DNA of 64,000 bases from Polyporus tsugae (Eukaryota; Basidiomycota; Agaricomycetes; Polyporales; Polyporaceae). A program made the translations under genes and the position numbers. The stretch lies in the NCBI GenBank assembly GCA_024305745.1, contig JAHRBS010000007.1, positions 1,922,001-1,986,000 on the forward strand, in the 5' to 3' direction. Of this stretch, positions 44,701-56,935 are shown one piece after another (positions within the stretch are counted from its first letter, which is position 1; every line of letters begins with the position of its first letter). The notes beneath the pieces are model-generated. The model saw nothing but the letters and a program-made list of their open reading frames with translations, ran no database searches and was not told the origin of the DNA.

Positions 44701-46709
44701 CATCGCCACGAATGCCTTGGAGCTAGGCGTCGATATCGGGGTATTGGATGCGGTGATAATGCTTGGCTTCCCCATGGGCGGACTTGCCAGCTTTGTGGGT
44801 CGTTCTTACGTCCAAGGGCTGTCATCTATGCTAAGCAGTATTGACAGAGACAACAAGCTGGTCGAGCTGGACGTCGCGCACGCGATGCCCTCGGCATTCT
44901 CGTAGCAGATGCGCTCCCGGTAGACCAGTACTACGTCGAGCATCCGGACGAGCTTTTCGATCGCTCGACGGATGAACTCATGATCGACCTCGATAACAAG
45001 GTGATCCTAGAGGCACATCTTCAATGCGCGGCACACGAGATGCCACTCACGGCAGAAGACGAGAAGTACTTCGGTGCCACCATGGTCGAGATTTGCGAAG
45101 CGAAGCTGGACAAAGACAAGGAAGGCTGGTACGCGAGACGTGGAATGGACGTTGCTATGTACTAAGATTTTGACTTGTGTTTGCTTGTCTGGCGACAGGT
45201 ACCATACGCACCCACGGTACCTTCCGTACCCCTCGAAGCACGTCTCCATCCGTGGGATCGAGGATGAGAAGTATAGCGTGGTCGACGTCTCTCGGATCAG
45301 TAGACCTGGCGGTACGGCCCACATTCTCGAGGAGATAGAGCTCTCACGCGCTCTCTTCGAAATATACGAAGGGGCTGTGGTATGTGTCCTAGAGATCCCA
45401 GGCGGCCGAAGTTTCTCATAAAGCTTATCTACAGTTTATGCATCAAGGTTTGACCTTCCTTGTCAGTTCATCTCCCCCTTTCTCTACGTAACGCTTCTAT
45501 ATTGACTATGGTCACTGGTGATAGGTGCAAGAAGTCAGTCACGATTCCAAGATGGCGAAGGTGGTGCGGTCGGACGTCAACTGGATCACGGAGCCTAGGT
45601 ATATGCGCTGGGCTATTTCTGCACCCAAATCGTTCATTCATCCATTACAATCCCAGGGACTTCACCAATGTCGATGCTATGCAGACAACTCGAATACGGG
45701 AAATCAAGGGTTCTCCTCACCGCGCCTTTTATGGCCGTAAGCCACTTCGTTGCCATTAATACCATGCTACACTCTGAGAGACCCATCTAGGCATCGAGCT
45801 ATTCACCCTTGTTTATGGTAAGTGCTCCAAGCTTTTTTAAGTAATGAATGCACGCCACTCACGCCAATACCCAGGATACTTCAAAGTCAGGTACGTGGAC
45901 CCTCACAGTTTTCATTGCGGACAGACAGATGAATTGTCTCATTAGGAACAAGGCCATCATCGACGCAGTGGATTTGGATACGCCGCCATGGCAGCGCGAG
46001 ACTACAGGACTTTGGTTTGACGTCCCCAAACCCGTGCTCAACATGATGTGCGACCATGGCATGAATCCAGCAGAGGCCATCCACGCAGCCTGCCACGCCT
46101 TTCTGAACCGCTTCGCGTTAGCAGCGGATCTGCGGACGGAATGCAAGGTTCCGGAGAAGGAGTACAAGGCTGTCGCTTCCCAGCGCAAACGGCCGGCAAG
46201 GTTTGTTTGTTTTTACCATTCACATCGCACGCATAGCACTCAAGAACGTATGTTAGGCTCATCTTCTTTGAGCCATCGGGCAAACACGGAGGGGTGGCTG
46301 CGAAAGCCTTCGACCATGGTACGCGACGGGGCAACGCTCTAGTTCGGGTTTGTTCCCCTCATGCCTTTGATTGTAGTGAACGACATCTTGCACGATGCAC
46401 ACAATCGAGTAGAGACGTGCCACTGTGACGAAGGTTGCGACGCTTGTGAGTGTACCCTTCGGGATCGAGTAATACCAAATAGCTACTAATCGAGATGTAC
46501 CCATAGGCGTAGTGAGTCCTTCCTGCAAGGAAGGCAATCTCGTCTCGTCCAAAGCTGGGGCCCTCGTTATTCTCAAGGCTCTGCTTGGTCGACCGATTGA
46601 TATCGACCTGCTAGAACGAGAGCCCGACCATACCCAAGAAGTGCACGTCACAGTGGTCGAGGCAACTAGCGTGCGCATGGCGGAAGGTGTGGAAGTCGAG
46701 TCCGCATAA
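41782..46709 (+). CDS. HRQ1: ATP-dependent RecQ4-like helicase HRQ1
   Basis: Thirty exons give 1076 residues, matching the length of yeast Hrq1. Hrq1 is a 3'-5' DNA helicase in interstrand crosslink repair and telomere maintenance. Helicase motifs: Walker A STSTASGKS near residue 340, DELH box in KLVAVDELHYYHS, SCSATI, NALELGVDIG and QAGRAGRR (motif VI). The C-terminus has the DUF1998-type Cys cluster CHCDEGCDACVVSPSC. The basic N-terminus (GRKRKDATS, KKPRTTKQTKGKKGAK) is a nuclear localisation signal. Exons 2 (41987-41995) and 3 (42060-42068) are only 9 nt each, encoding LFK and VYK, and complete the family motif LFKVYKALNTV. Others are also small: exon 17 is 21 nt (44425-44445) and exon 26 is 16 nt (45875-45890). 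All 29 junctions keep the frame. Remaining exon starts include 42125, 42274, 42368, 42742, 43061, 43283, 43409, 43596, 43705, 43824, 43942, 44054, 44188, 44502, 44651, 44848, 45199, 45435, 45525, 45657, 45791, 45946, 46257, 46377 and 46507. Confidence 0.93.
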
Positions 46710-46789
46710 GAAAGGCATGATGTTTCCCGGGTCATAGATCTATGTGTGTCGTGTGCAATTAGAATATCTGCGTCCCGCTCTATCATAAA

Positions 46790-49700
46790 TTAGGCTAATG
46801 GATCGAAGTCGCCCCAATCGTCCTTCGACAACTGCTTCGTCCCAGAGCTCGTTGTCCCTGGCCACTGCGGCTGAGGAGGCCTGGAAGGAGCGAGCACGCC
46901 GCCCAACGCCACCTGTGAAGCGAACAGTGGCGGTAGTGGAGACGTGGATGTCAAGGATTGTGCAGGCGGTAAGGAAATGTTGTAGTTCGGGCCGGAAGGC
47001 GCAGCATTGAAGCCTTGATATGCCACTTGCGAGGTAGAGGTCTGTGACGGCGCATTTGAAGGCGTGAGAGCCGCGAATGAAGGCTGGAAGGGAGGTTTCG
47101 GCACAGGGGGTTTCGGCGCAGCGGAGCCGGATGGTGGGGTATGGAGGAATGGTGAGTTGTTCAAAGACGACGATGGCACACGAGTGGCCCCCAACCCTGG
47201 TCCTGGCCGACCAAGAGTCGACCGCGAGGTGTGAGGGTTCAGCGAACTCGGGACCTTTGGCGACGATGGCAGTGATTGTGTTTGCTGGTGCACTGTGAAT
47301 GTAGAGGCTGCTCGCTGGGGTTGTGACTGGATTGGAGGAGACAAGGGTGCTGGACTCGGGGACGGAGTTGCCTAAGAGGGAATCAGACCAGACTTGCGCA
47401 ACATGATAACCCACTTACTTCCGAACCGCTTGAGAATATGCTACCCCATACGTCATTCTCCCAGTTCTTGGAGGGATCAGACGTGGAATCTGCCTTCGCA
47501 GCACCAATGCCATTGTTCCCGACCAAACTCTCAAAGTCGACAGACCCGCCGCCGGTGCCGCTGGATAAACTCGCGCGACCGTTTACGGCGGAGCGGTCTT
47601 CTATTCGCTGAGAGTCGCGCAGGTACTGATCGTGCTCCTTTTCTACCCGGTCGCCCAACTTCTTGATAACGTCCATGAACCGCTTGAATTGGGACACCGT
47701 CAAGAGAGGACCCATGGACATGGCCCAAAGCTGAGGGAGGACCAGGGTAGCAACGGCTTCTCGGTCAACTTTGAGACCCATGGCTTCTTGAACAGCCAAA
47801 GTCGCCATCTAAATGGCTTAAGCTCGGACAGGCACAGTTGTGCATGAACAGAATGACGAACCGTAACAGCAGGCTCCTTCGTCCGTATCCGGGACAACAG
47901 CGGTACTAGCTTTTGCGTCAAGCTCGACTGATCAAGAGTCCCGACCATGTGGAGGAACGTCTCCAGGGTAGCGACTTTGACGGACAATACGCGCGTTTTA
48001 GTGAACACGAGCTGTGCAGAGCACTGAGGTCATAGTCTGGAGATACATTTTACACAGATCACTTACTGCGACCCTCGGGAACAGTACGCCTTGTACCTCA
48101 GCGTAGTCAATCGTCTCACAGAGATTGGGCACCGCTTTGAGGGCGCGTTCTTGGACCTGTGTCTGTGTGAAGAATAGCTCTGACCTTGGAACGACTGACT
48201 CACGATCGCATGTTCACTATCCAGAGCGTTATACACCAGGGGAAGGACATCTGCGGTGGACATCAGCATCGGAACGAATGGGGAATGACTACGTCGCATA
48301 CGTTCTCGGAACACAGGCATCTCCGTCTTGTCCTGAAGCATTCGGAGATTGTCCAGCAGCGTTAGCATATTCTGTGGAGGCTCTTTGATAGCAAACAATG
48401 GCTTGAGGCTAGGCAATACAAGAGCTGCGAACTGGGTTGCCGATAGGACCTGCGAGATAGCAAATATGTTGGGTAGGATGTATGGTAGTAGATGGGTATC
48501 TTTCATCTGCGACTGGTGGTTAATCGTGTACCATCATCTAATTTCCAGCCATGCGCACCTCTTCTAGGAGAGACGGTAAAATCTTTCGCGTCCGGAGGCC
48601 TTCCGTAAACCTATCCAGAACGCTAGTAAGGCCCTTCATGAAGGAGATCTTCTCTTCTCGAGTCTTGGCGGCAAAGGTGGACCTGTCGAGGAAATTGAGG
48701 GTCGAAACGGGTAATGAAGAGAAGAACGGGTGGAGTGGCAGGTCGGTGGGGCTAGGTCGACTGTGGGATTGTCGGGTGATTAGTGCGTTCAGCAGCGCTG
48801 GTCGGAATAGTGTACATCAACACGACATGATATTGTGACGATATGCTATGTGGGCTATACCTCTCAGGTCTTCTTCCAATCGTTCCGTCCCGGTCAAAGG
48901 CTTTCCAGCATTCTCGCGCAGCGAAGCTAGGTTACCGTGGTTCTTGAAAGGCGGGTTTCCTTTACAGTGGACCGCATATATCAAGCAACCTAATGAGTAC
49001 ATGTCCGAAGCGGGGTCCAGAATCTCGTCCAAGGCGTATTCCGGCGCTATCCAAAACATCAGTGCCAAATCTAGTCAGTCAGTCGATGTAAGGATGCTCT
49101 ACACACCTATGTAGTCAAAAGATCGTTGTGTATACGACGAGGCGCGCCCATCGAATGTAGGAAACTCCCATCGCGTTGGACCGCCTTCGGCTCTCAAAAG
49201 GGGAATGGTAAGGCCGAGTCCCGAGAGCTTCCAGTCGCCCTAGAATCCAAGATTGTAAGTATTATCCTCAATCGCTCCAGCTCGCCATGAGCAACTAACC
49301 GCGTTATTGATAACAATGCTCTCGGGGTTGATGTTCGAATGGATCATACGTGCCGATGTATGCATAAAGGAGAGACCCTTGCACAGCTGCAAAATGCCTT
49401 TCTGGATCTATATGGAGGATACTTAGCGTTCGCTGAAGAACCACTTCGACGGGCACTCACTTCAACTTCATCCAGCTCAACTAGGGGCGTATACTGGTGA
49501 GAGCCTGGTATGGATAGGTGCAGGGACGAAAGCACCGGCTCCGTAGCGAACATGAGCTCGTTCCGTGTTTCTTCAAGCGGCTCCACCATCTCTTCGACCT
49601 TCTGGTCAGACTGATGCACACAAACAGAGGTTCGCATCGCTCACCTAAGATTGAGGGATGGCGCAGCCTGCTTAAAGCGGACGCCTGGCGATAGAGCTTG

Positions 49701-50055
49701 GGATGGCAGACGCGCTGGATTGTGGGCTCGTACGTACCTCGGTCTTCAAGACTTCGATTGTCCTATCCTTGGACGCAGAACCCATCCGCTCCATTTCCGC
49801 GCTCCTCTTGTCCATGCTCCATACGGAAACACGCTTGTTGGTGACCTTATGTGCGGCGGGCTGCACTCGCCATGGCCCTACATTGAACGGCAGTGGTTGC
49901 GCTGCGGTGGGAAGAGAGGTCAAGGAGGATCCGGATGGCGCAGGTGAGGCTGTCCGACTTCCACTGAGGCCGCCGCCTACAGAAGAGGAGGAACCGATGT
50001 TGTAGTTCTGGGAGATGTTCGTCCGTGCGAAGAATGAGGTTGCTGCCGCGAACAT
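46790..50055 (-). CDS. SCY1: SCY1-like pseudokinase (SCYL2/Scy1)
   Basis: Thirteen exons (50055-49738, 49684-49645, 49591-49461, 49407-49300, 49239-49107, 49046-48861, 48797-48559, 48506-48302, 48250-48204, 48156-48067, 48011-47862, 47808-47419, 47371-46790) give 872 residues. SCYL proteins bind clathrin and coat components in Golgi-endosome traffic. A kinase-like fold spans about 30-400 (SRLRHPSIL, EPLEETRNELMF, GILQLCKGLSFMHTSAR, APEYALDEI, SDMYSLGCLIYA). The catalytic loop HRDxKPxN is IHSNINPES and the DFG motif is LSGLG, so it is a pseudokinase. HEAT-type repeats follow (HLLPYILPNIFAISQ, LPLVYNALDSEHAIVQERAL, FKRFMDVIKKLGDRVEKE). The tail is Pro/Ser-rich and ends DDWGDFDPLA. Its stop lies 80 nt from that of HRQ1. 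Confidence 0.93.
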
Positions 50056-50363
50056 GGTGGACTATGTGCGGGAGTTCCAGATGGTAAACGTGATTGTCGT
50101 AGCAAACAGGTCTGACGTCGGACAGACAGGGTTATACAGCAGCTGAAGAGCCTGCGGAATGAGGATGCCCGGGGGTCGAGCGCAGTGCCAGACGCGTCCT
50201 CGGCACCCTCGTGTGAACTTGGTGGACATTATTCGTGGGCGCTCTCTTATCAGAAGTCGTCATAGACTCGCTAGCGCTGGGTCAGCTTTGCAACTTTGAC
50301 CGCAATCACTCAGTGTTCAAGTACTCAAGTGGCAGGTCGAGTCCAAGGAGTATTCGATATCGG
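50056..50363. other. SCY1 promoter and 3' end of wax synthase gene
   Basis: About 308 nt between two minus-strand genes. No other gene is visible. Confidence 0.45.
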
Positions 50364-51843
50364 CTATACAGACACATCGGACCACTCTCCAACCGTGAAC
50401 CCCCGAGCTCGTAGGTACGGTAGCAGAACTCGTCTAGCCGGACTCAAAGCCGGCGGTGTTATGACCCTTCCACCCATCCCTCGTCCAAGCCATGAATTCG
50501 CTGTTCGCACTTGCGGTTAGTCAGGACCTACAGAACTGCTCAAACTGCACTCACTGCATATTTGACCCAATGCTACCACGAATATAGTGATCATGAACGC
50601 CCCAGATATCCCGTCCACCCTTTTCCCGGTGTACTTCTTGTAAACCTTCTCTGCGAGAATGCCGAAAGGCTGCGCGACGAAGAAAACAATGACCCAAGGG
50701 TCGATCCGCTCGCCGCCGAGATAAAACCCGATCTCGTGGAATAGACCAGAGGCGAGGAACGTGCCGAAAAGCATCCCCAAGTCTCCCGCAACCCACCACC
50801 CAGGATATCCGCCATATACGAGGAACGTGTGTCGCAGCGCCTGGTGCCATCGCTTCGACCAAAACTCGTGCAACGAACCCAACCGCCAGGGTTCGTCGTG
50901 GAATGGGGGCCATGAGGTTGGAGAGTGGTTGAAGATACCGACGCCGATCAACGAGGCGATGTCGTACCACATCTCTATGCCGAGGATGATGACGAGGCCA
51001 GCAAGGACGTGAAGTGTGGTTGCCGCCAAATATCGCAATCCGAGGGGTAAAGCAGGGAAATACAGCGATCCGCTGGTCAGGGTCATGCCCGGCAGGATGT
51101 CGAGAAATGAGTCGATGAGGTCTACAAAGAGGTACGTTCGCATGACCGAAATGACGGTCGACACCAGGAAGGAGTTGCGTTTTGAGGACCGCCGCGGTCT
51201 CGGGACGTGTACCCCATGACCATGTTTCCACCCGATGCCCCGAACTGCTAGTGCGACCTCGACGGCATCGGAGATGCAGGCTGGCAGGAAACCCCTTGGC
51301 TGTCGGACCCTCAGCGCCTTGTCGTTTCTGCCTGGTTCATGGTCAACGCTGTTAAAGCGGTCCACGTGAGAACCCTCTCTGGTTTTGAGGAGACCATCGG
51401 GAAACACGGCGAAAGTAATGGTGTGCGCAGTAGCAGCTAAGGCTGACAACCCTGTCCGAGCGTGAGTCTTTGACACCCATAAACATAATCCTTCGCATCG
51501 ACATACCTCTGATCCAATTATACCAACCATATCTTTGGTCCTCGAGGCGATATTGGATGGTGCACCAGAAGGTAGAGGAAACTACGATGGGCAAGAATAG
51601 CAAGCGAGCGGTGTGGGTGTGAGGTCTTCTCGTAAGATAGCCCATGAACAAAAAGGCCATTATCCAAGCATGTGCATACGGTGCATTATGCCACGTCAGC
51701 GGCTTGTAATGCGCGAGTCTGTTATTGATCTGTTTGTGCAAAGAAGGCATGTTCTGTAGGAGACTATAAGCGCTGTACATTAGATTGATGAAACACCTCC
51801 CGAGGACACTCAGAAAAAGACTCAACATGTTGAAATCGGCCAT
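50364..51843 (-). CDS. Wax-synthase-like MBOAT acyltransferase, copy 1
   Basis: Three exons (51843-51507, 51451-50555, 50500-50364) give 456 residues. The family transfers acyl groups to hydroxyl acceptors in membranes; in fungi several members acetylate terpenoid products. Many membrane spans are visible. Family marks are GIGWKHGHGVHVP (the RGIGW block), PWRLGSLHEFWSKRWHQALR, and LASGLFHEIGFYLG with the presumed active His. The last exon supplies the expected ending NSWLGRGMGG. The same last-intron position occurs in the neighbouring copy, with the donor after the codons for GQIC. Substrate unknown; no terpene synthase gene is seen within the window. Confidence 0.85.
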
Positions 51844-52102
51844 CTGGCAGGCAAGTACTTTTCAAGGTACATGGAGGTTCAGGACGAAAGCTGGATGCGT
51901 CAAATAAGGAAGTGTCCCGCTGGCGGCGGCTAATACCAATATGGTATCAAACCCTTCCTCCCTCCCAAAGTTGACACAATATCATGCCTGCCTTATACGC
52001 GGTGTCATACTAAGACCGAATGCGAAAAATATAGTGATATGATACATGCTCTGTATAGAAACTGACGTGTCCCCGCAAAGCATGAACCGGCCGCTAACCT
52101 GT

Positions 52103-53616
52103 CTAGAATGCGAAAAGATGTACCAACCCCCTGATCGTAGGGAGGATGATTTGTCGTCCAACGCTTAACGTCTCCGGAACGGCCATAGCACCTCCGATAC
52201 CTCTGTTAAACCAGGAATCGGCTGGTAAGGTCGCCTGTCAGTCCCTCTGTGACCGTCAAGGGAGGTTCACGGCTTACTGCACATCTGACCTGACCCGAGA
52301 ATGAAAAGCGCGGCCCAAGCAAAACCAAGTACGCCTCCGACTCGTATTCCGGTGAGCGTCCTGAACGTTTTCTCCACGGTGATGCCGACAGCCTGAAGGA
52401 GGAAGAACACGAATACCCTGCGGTCCATCTCGACTCCCGTGGTAGCAATGCCGATCTCGTGAAACAGCGCAGAAGCGAAGAAAGTCCCGAACACCATGCC
52501 GACGCCGCCTGCGAGCCGCCGCCCTGGAAATCCACCGTAGGTGAGGAACGTGTATCGCAGCGCCTGGTGCCATCCTTGGGACCAGAACTCGTGCAACGAC
52601 CGGACGGCCCACAGGTCGCCCATCATCGACGGCCAGTCTTCGGGCTTCGACCCGCAAAGCAGCACGCCGAAGAGCGAAAAGATGTCGTACACGTTAGACA
52701 TTCTCGCGACGATGAGCAGGCCGTGCCCGAGCTGGAGAAACGTTGAGTACGCATATCGTTGGAGAGGAAGGTGGGGGAGAAAGATTGTGCCGCCGGTCGA
52801 GGACACCCCGGGCGTGAGCTTCTCGATTGTCTCCCAGATGTCGACGTAGAGCTCGTTCCTGGCGAAATTCCCGAGCTTCGCCTTGATGAATGCGTTCCGC
52901 TCCGACGGCCACTCGCCCGAGGGGATGTATAATGACTGCCCGAAGTCCCATCCAACCCCACGCATGGCAAGTCCGATCTCGAGCGCATCGTACAATGCGC
53001 GAGGAAGAAGCTTTCCGACGATTCCCCGGTCTTCGCCGTCTGGGTGCGGGACGTTCTTGCCGAGGTCGTTTTGTGATGGGGCCGATGGGTTTTGCTTTGG
53101 CTCGTGGATCACAGGTAGGTGACTCTCGTTAACCTTGAACCTCCCCTCTTTAGCGAGGGCGAAGTCGACGGATTTAGCGATGACAACCAGTCCCATCAGG
53201 CCTGTAAACCAATCAGCATCGTGCGACGACTTGTGCGGAAATTTTCGTATTATAATACCTCTATTCCATTCGTACCACCTGTAGTACGGGTCCTTCCACT
53301 GGTAGCGAAACGTACATCGGACCGTCATAGCAATCACGGTCGGCAACAAGAGCACCCGCATAAGGTACGTATCCCGACGGCGGACCAGGTACGCCATGAA
53401 CAAGTACGGGACGACGAATAGAAACGCCTGTGGAACATTTTGCCATGTCAGCCCCAGTCGGTCTTCTGTCCGAGGCACGAACTGCCGGAACGCGAGGTAA
53501 GCAGCATAGCACACCCTACACCGCAAACTACGTGTCAGCGTCAAACATCTATAGGTGACGGAAGCCAGGCCAACGAAATAGTGACTCAACCGGTCCAGGA
53601 CATCCGGAAGGGCCAT
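52103..53616 (-). CDS. Wax-synthase-like MBOAT acyltransferase, copy 2
   Basis: Two exons (53616-52278, 52221-52103) give 485 residues. Motifs are RGVGWDFGQSLYIP, RSLHEFWSQGWHQALRYTF, and FASALFHEIGIATTG with the presumed active His. The second exon gives DSWFNRGIGG, parallel to copy 1. The first exon reads through without stops to TGA at 52267, but the donor GTAAGC and the conserved ending in the next exon argue for splicing. About residues 20-34 have no counterpart in copy 1 and might include an unspotted intron. Same strand as copy 1, 259 nt apart, so this is a tandem duplication; amino-acid divergence is large, so it is old. Confidence 0.85.
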
Positions 53617-54648
53617 TTGTTGGACCGGATATTGGGCTGAAGCGCTATTCGACGTTAAGTAGGATCAAGTGAGCAGCTAGTGGACGCTCGACTGTCACCC
53701 GCACAAGGTGAAATTTTTTGGACCTCGGGGGTTGCTGTATGCTACAGTTGCAGGAGAAGGAAGTGCCACTGTCGCCGTCAAGTATCATAATCCTAGCGCT
53801 GTCAAGCATGTCAAGGGTGAACATCGCGTGGCCCATCTCCGATTCATACTCGCTGCACATACTTGGTTAGTAAGACAATGCAGGAAGGCCTCGATTCGCG
53901 GAACGGCCAATACGGTGGCGATGACCTGATGTGAGTCTCAGATCTCAGACACCAGTGAACGTGCTACACATAGGCGGTACATACTTACTTATTCGCCGGC
54001 CCCTGCGGGTAGCTACGGGTCTGGAACAATTCTTGGCCACGTCTCGACTTAGTGGTAAGTTACCTACTGCAGAGCTAGAGGTTGCGGAATGTGCGTCATC
54101 TATGGCGTGACGCGTCTACCGTGCTCAGCGCCTGTCAGGCGCCTGGTATGTTCCATTCGCAAGCTGAAGGCCGAAACCATCGAAGCCCGAGTCCGACACA
54201 CTAGTTGTATGAAAACCTTTAGACTGACGGGTGATCTAGCGTTGGCAGGATGACTATATGGCTATACGACGTAAGAAACTTTAGAATCCCAAAGTATGGT
54301 ACTACAACAGTTGAAAAATAAAATCCGTGTATGGCGCCATAGGCTTCATGGAGGAATAACTTGCGACGAATCTCAAGCCGTCTAAGGCCGAGTCGAAACT
54401 GTGGGCCATAAATGAATGGTAGGATAACAACAGGGGAAGATGTGGGGGAAACGGGAATCCGGTGCGGGTCGTGATGCGAGGGAATAGTGCGGGGGATGGG
54501 TGGTCGTGAAAGGTCGTGAGACGAATAAGTTAACAGACTACACTCCACGTCGTCCTTACGACGTCCGCATAATACCCGGTCATCTCGGAAGGAACCCTGA
54601 AGAAAAGAAAAGAAAGGGCGACGGCGGTGGAAGGGGAGGGACGGCTAG
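53617..54648. other. Intergenic region, no gene seen
   Basis: About 1 kb between the wax synthase copy 2 start (minus) and the arrestin-like stop (minus). Open frames here, such as 54219-54548 (minus), have no domain and probably lie in 3' untranslated sequence of the arrestin-like gene. Confidence 0.45.
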
Positions 54649-56237
54649 TCATCGGTCAGGGCGTAGATACCGTTGCACGTCGTTCAGACCCAACGCTGGG
54701 AAGGGTATCCCTCCAAGAACCAGCGACTCGCTCTGCAGTGTTCCATATTGGTCGGTCGTGACCGTCACCGGGACCTCGTGTCTGTAGACTGGGAAATCCT
54801 TGAGATGCTCTGGGGGCAAGATGACCATTCGAATGACGTGCTAGGGGTAAATGAAACAATGAGCGTTGCACTTCCAACTTCCTCACTGGAGCCAGTACAG
54901 AAGGCGACTCGACGTACCTCTACTGCTACCGCGTCCTTCACACGCCACGAGGTCTCCCGACCCGGCTCTCCTGCCTGCACCTCGAGTCTAAGATATGTGA
55001 CGCCCTCCTGTGAGTCATCCGCGAGGTACAGCTCCGCTCGCGAGAGGCACTGCTCCCGTATGCTTATCTGCGCACCCAACGAGATCCACGTTTTCTGTCG
55101 CCTCACCAGCGACAAGTGGGCGTTGTGCGACAACAGCTTGGCCAGCGCAGGCGATCGCGGACTCTCGATCTTCAACAGGATAGCAATCGTATCGCCAGAC
55201 GCGAAACATTTTCTCGTCACCATTGTGAGCTAGGCAAAACACGATTAGTGCCATGTCACATCTAGTAAAGCATGCGAAGTAAGCATACCGAAATGTGCGG
55301 TATGTCCTCCCGCCGCTGTGCGGCGGCGTCCTGGCGAGGGAGCCAGGTCGGTTGCAGCGTAACAGTCGACATCCTGTCCGAGTCTATGAGCGAGTCGGTG
55401 TGGGCCCACGGGAGCTCCTCCATAGGCGGTGTCTCCGGGCGCGATTTTGGCAGGTACAACAGCGGCACGACCAACCTATATCAGCAGGGCAACCCACGGG
55501 TCAACGCGTCTGCCCCTTCCACGACGGCGAGAAAGACCAGCGTACTTCTCGTGCCGCCGGAAGCCCTTGCGGGTGATGTCTACCCGGAAGGAGTAGTGGA
55601 TCTCGGTCGAGATCCCAGGCTGGTACACCGTGTACGACGGCGGGAGCGGATCCTCCTGTCCGTCGATATGTGTCGGGAACCGGATGGCGAACGCGAACTC
55701 GCCCTTGAGCGTCGCGCTCTGCTTCGGGAGCGCGGCATATATGACCTGCTTCTTTTTGAGAACGATGATCCTGCTGACGCCCGGGACGGCGACGGTTGCG
55801 TGTTGGCTTGCGGAGGTGTTAATGGCCCCTTGGAGCTATAGATAGCACCCATATACCACACAAGCGTGTGATACACGTTGTTCCATCATCAATGTCAGGC
55901 CCTAGCTACCCCAATGTTACCCCTGACAAACAGTACTCACCGAGACTGTGACCTCGATAACGTGCGAACACGACTTGCGGAACGTGATAAGGCCGTCCAC
56001 AGTGCCTCCGAAGCCGTATGCGGGGAGGGTGAGGCCCCAGTGCGGAGGGTGGAGACGGACTTCAAGGTGGTCGGACTTGTATACGTGTTTCTGGCCTTGT
56101 GCGGCGGGAGCCAGCCCGGTGGGATGCCGCTCAGTCAGAAGGACCCGCTCTGCGGTCGACGGACGCTCCGAATACAGCGGCGCGGGGCTGGCGGGAGACG
56201 TTAGTGCCACGTACGCGGGAGGCAGCTCAGCGTCCAT
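54649..56237 (-). CDS. Arrestin-like domain protein
   Basis: Five exons (56237-55941, 55835-55546, 55475-55289, 55229-54918, 54840-54649) give 425 residues. Arrestin-like proteins act as adaptors that bring ubiquitin ligases to membrane transporters or receptors. The N-terminus MDAELPPAYVALTSP holds a PPAY motif, the kind bound by WW domains of Rsp5/NEDD4 ligases. The arrestin N fold is suggested by GLTLPAYGFGGTVDG, LKGEFAFAIRFPTHI and EIHYSIRVDITRKGFRR; the C part by GDTIAILLKIESP and HVIRMVILPP. The domain call rests on strand pattern, not on a catalytic motif. A second possible PY-type site, LPPSY, lies in exon 2. Confidence 0.75.
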
Positions 56238-56935
56238 GACGATCGACGAGGGCGAGTCAGAGTGCCGTCAAGGAGAGGGTACTGGTCACACACGCACAGG
56301 GAGCATGGAAGAGCTTGTCTGCGCGTTATATGACAGCTGGAAGCGACGGGCGAGGACACTTGGAACTTGAAATAAACGCTGATGATGGACAAGTGAGAAT
56401 ATGTCATGGCTTCTAGATCAAGACAGGCTCTTCTATTATACCGGCGCATGATGGACGCTATCTGAGCTCTCAGCCTGCACATAGCTCGCAAGTACGTGCC
56501 ACAGATGGAGCTCAAAGATGGGACGGTCCGACGGTGCAGACGTGATTACACTCGAGAGTGACTCGACTGCCTCCCTTGGGCCAGGTTCGGGGTGCACTGC
56601 TTACAAACAGAAGAGACTGCGGCTAACACCCATCTAAGCCATCAAACGCAACATTCCGCAACTTCCACACCAACGTCGTGCTCAACACATGACGATCTCC
56701 ATGACAAACAAAGGCATCCATCCATCTTCTCTCGGCAATTTTACCAGCCATCGTCGCCACGTGCTGGGTCCAACGTGTACAACGTTCGATCCGTCGGCTT
56801 ATGTCGAAATTCGACTGGGGCAACGCCGCTTGGCTTGATATTCTGACCAGAAGAACGACACAACGTGCGGAGGAGTGTCACGATAAGAGTATTGGAACAC
56901 ACAGACAGCGACAGTGCCGACACACGCCATTAGTT
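56238..56935. other. Intergenic region between arrestin-like and b561 genes
   Basis: About 700 nt with the arrestin-like promoter and the b561 3' end, both genes on the minus strand. No gene is visible. Confidence 0.45.
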
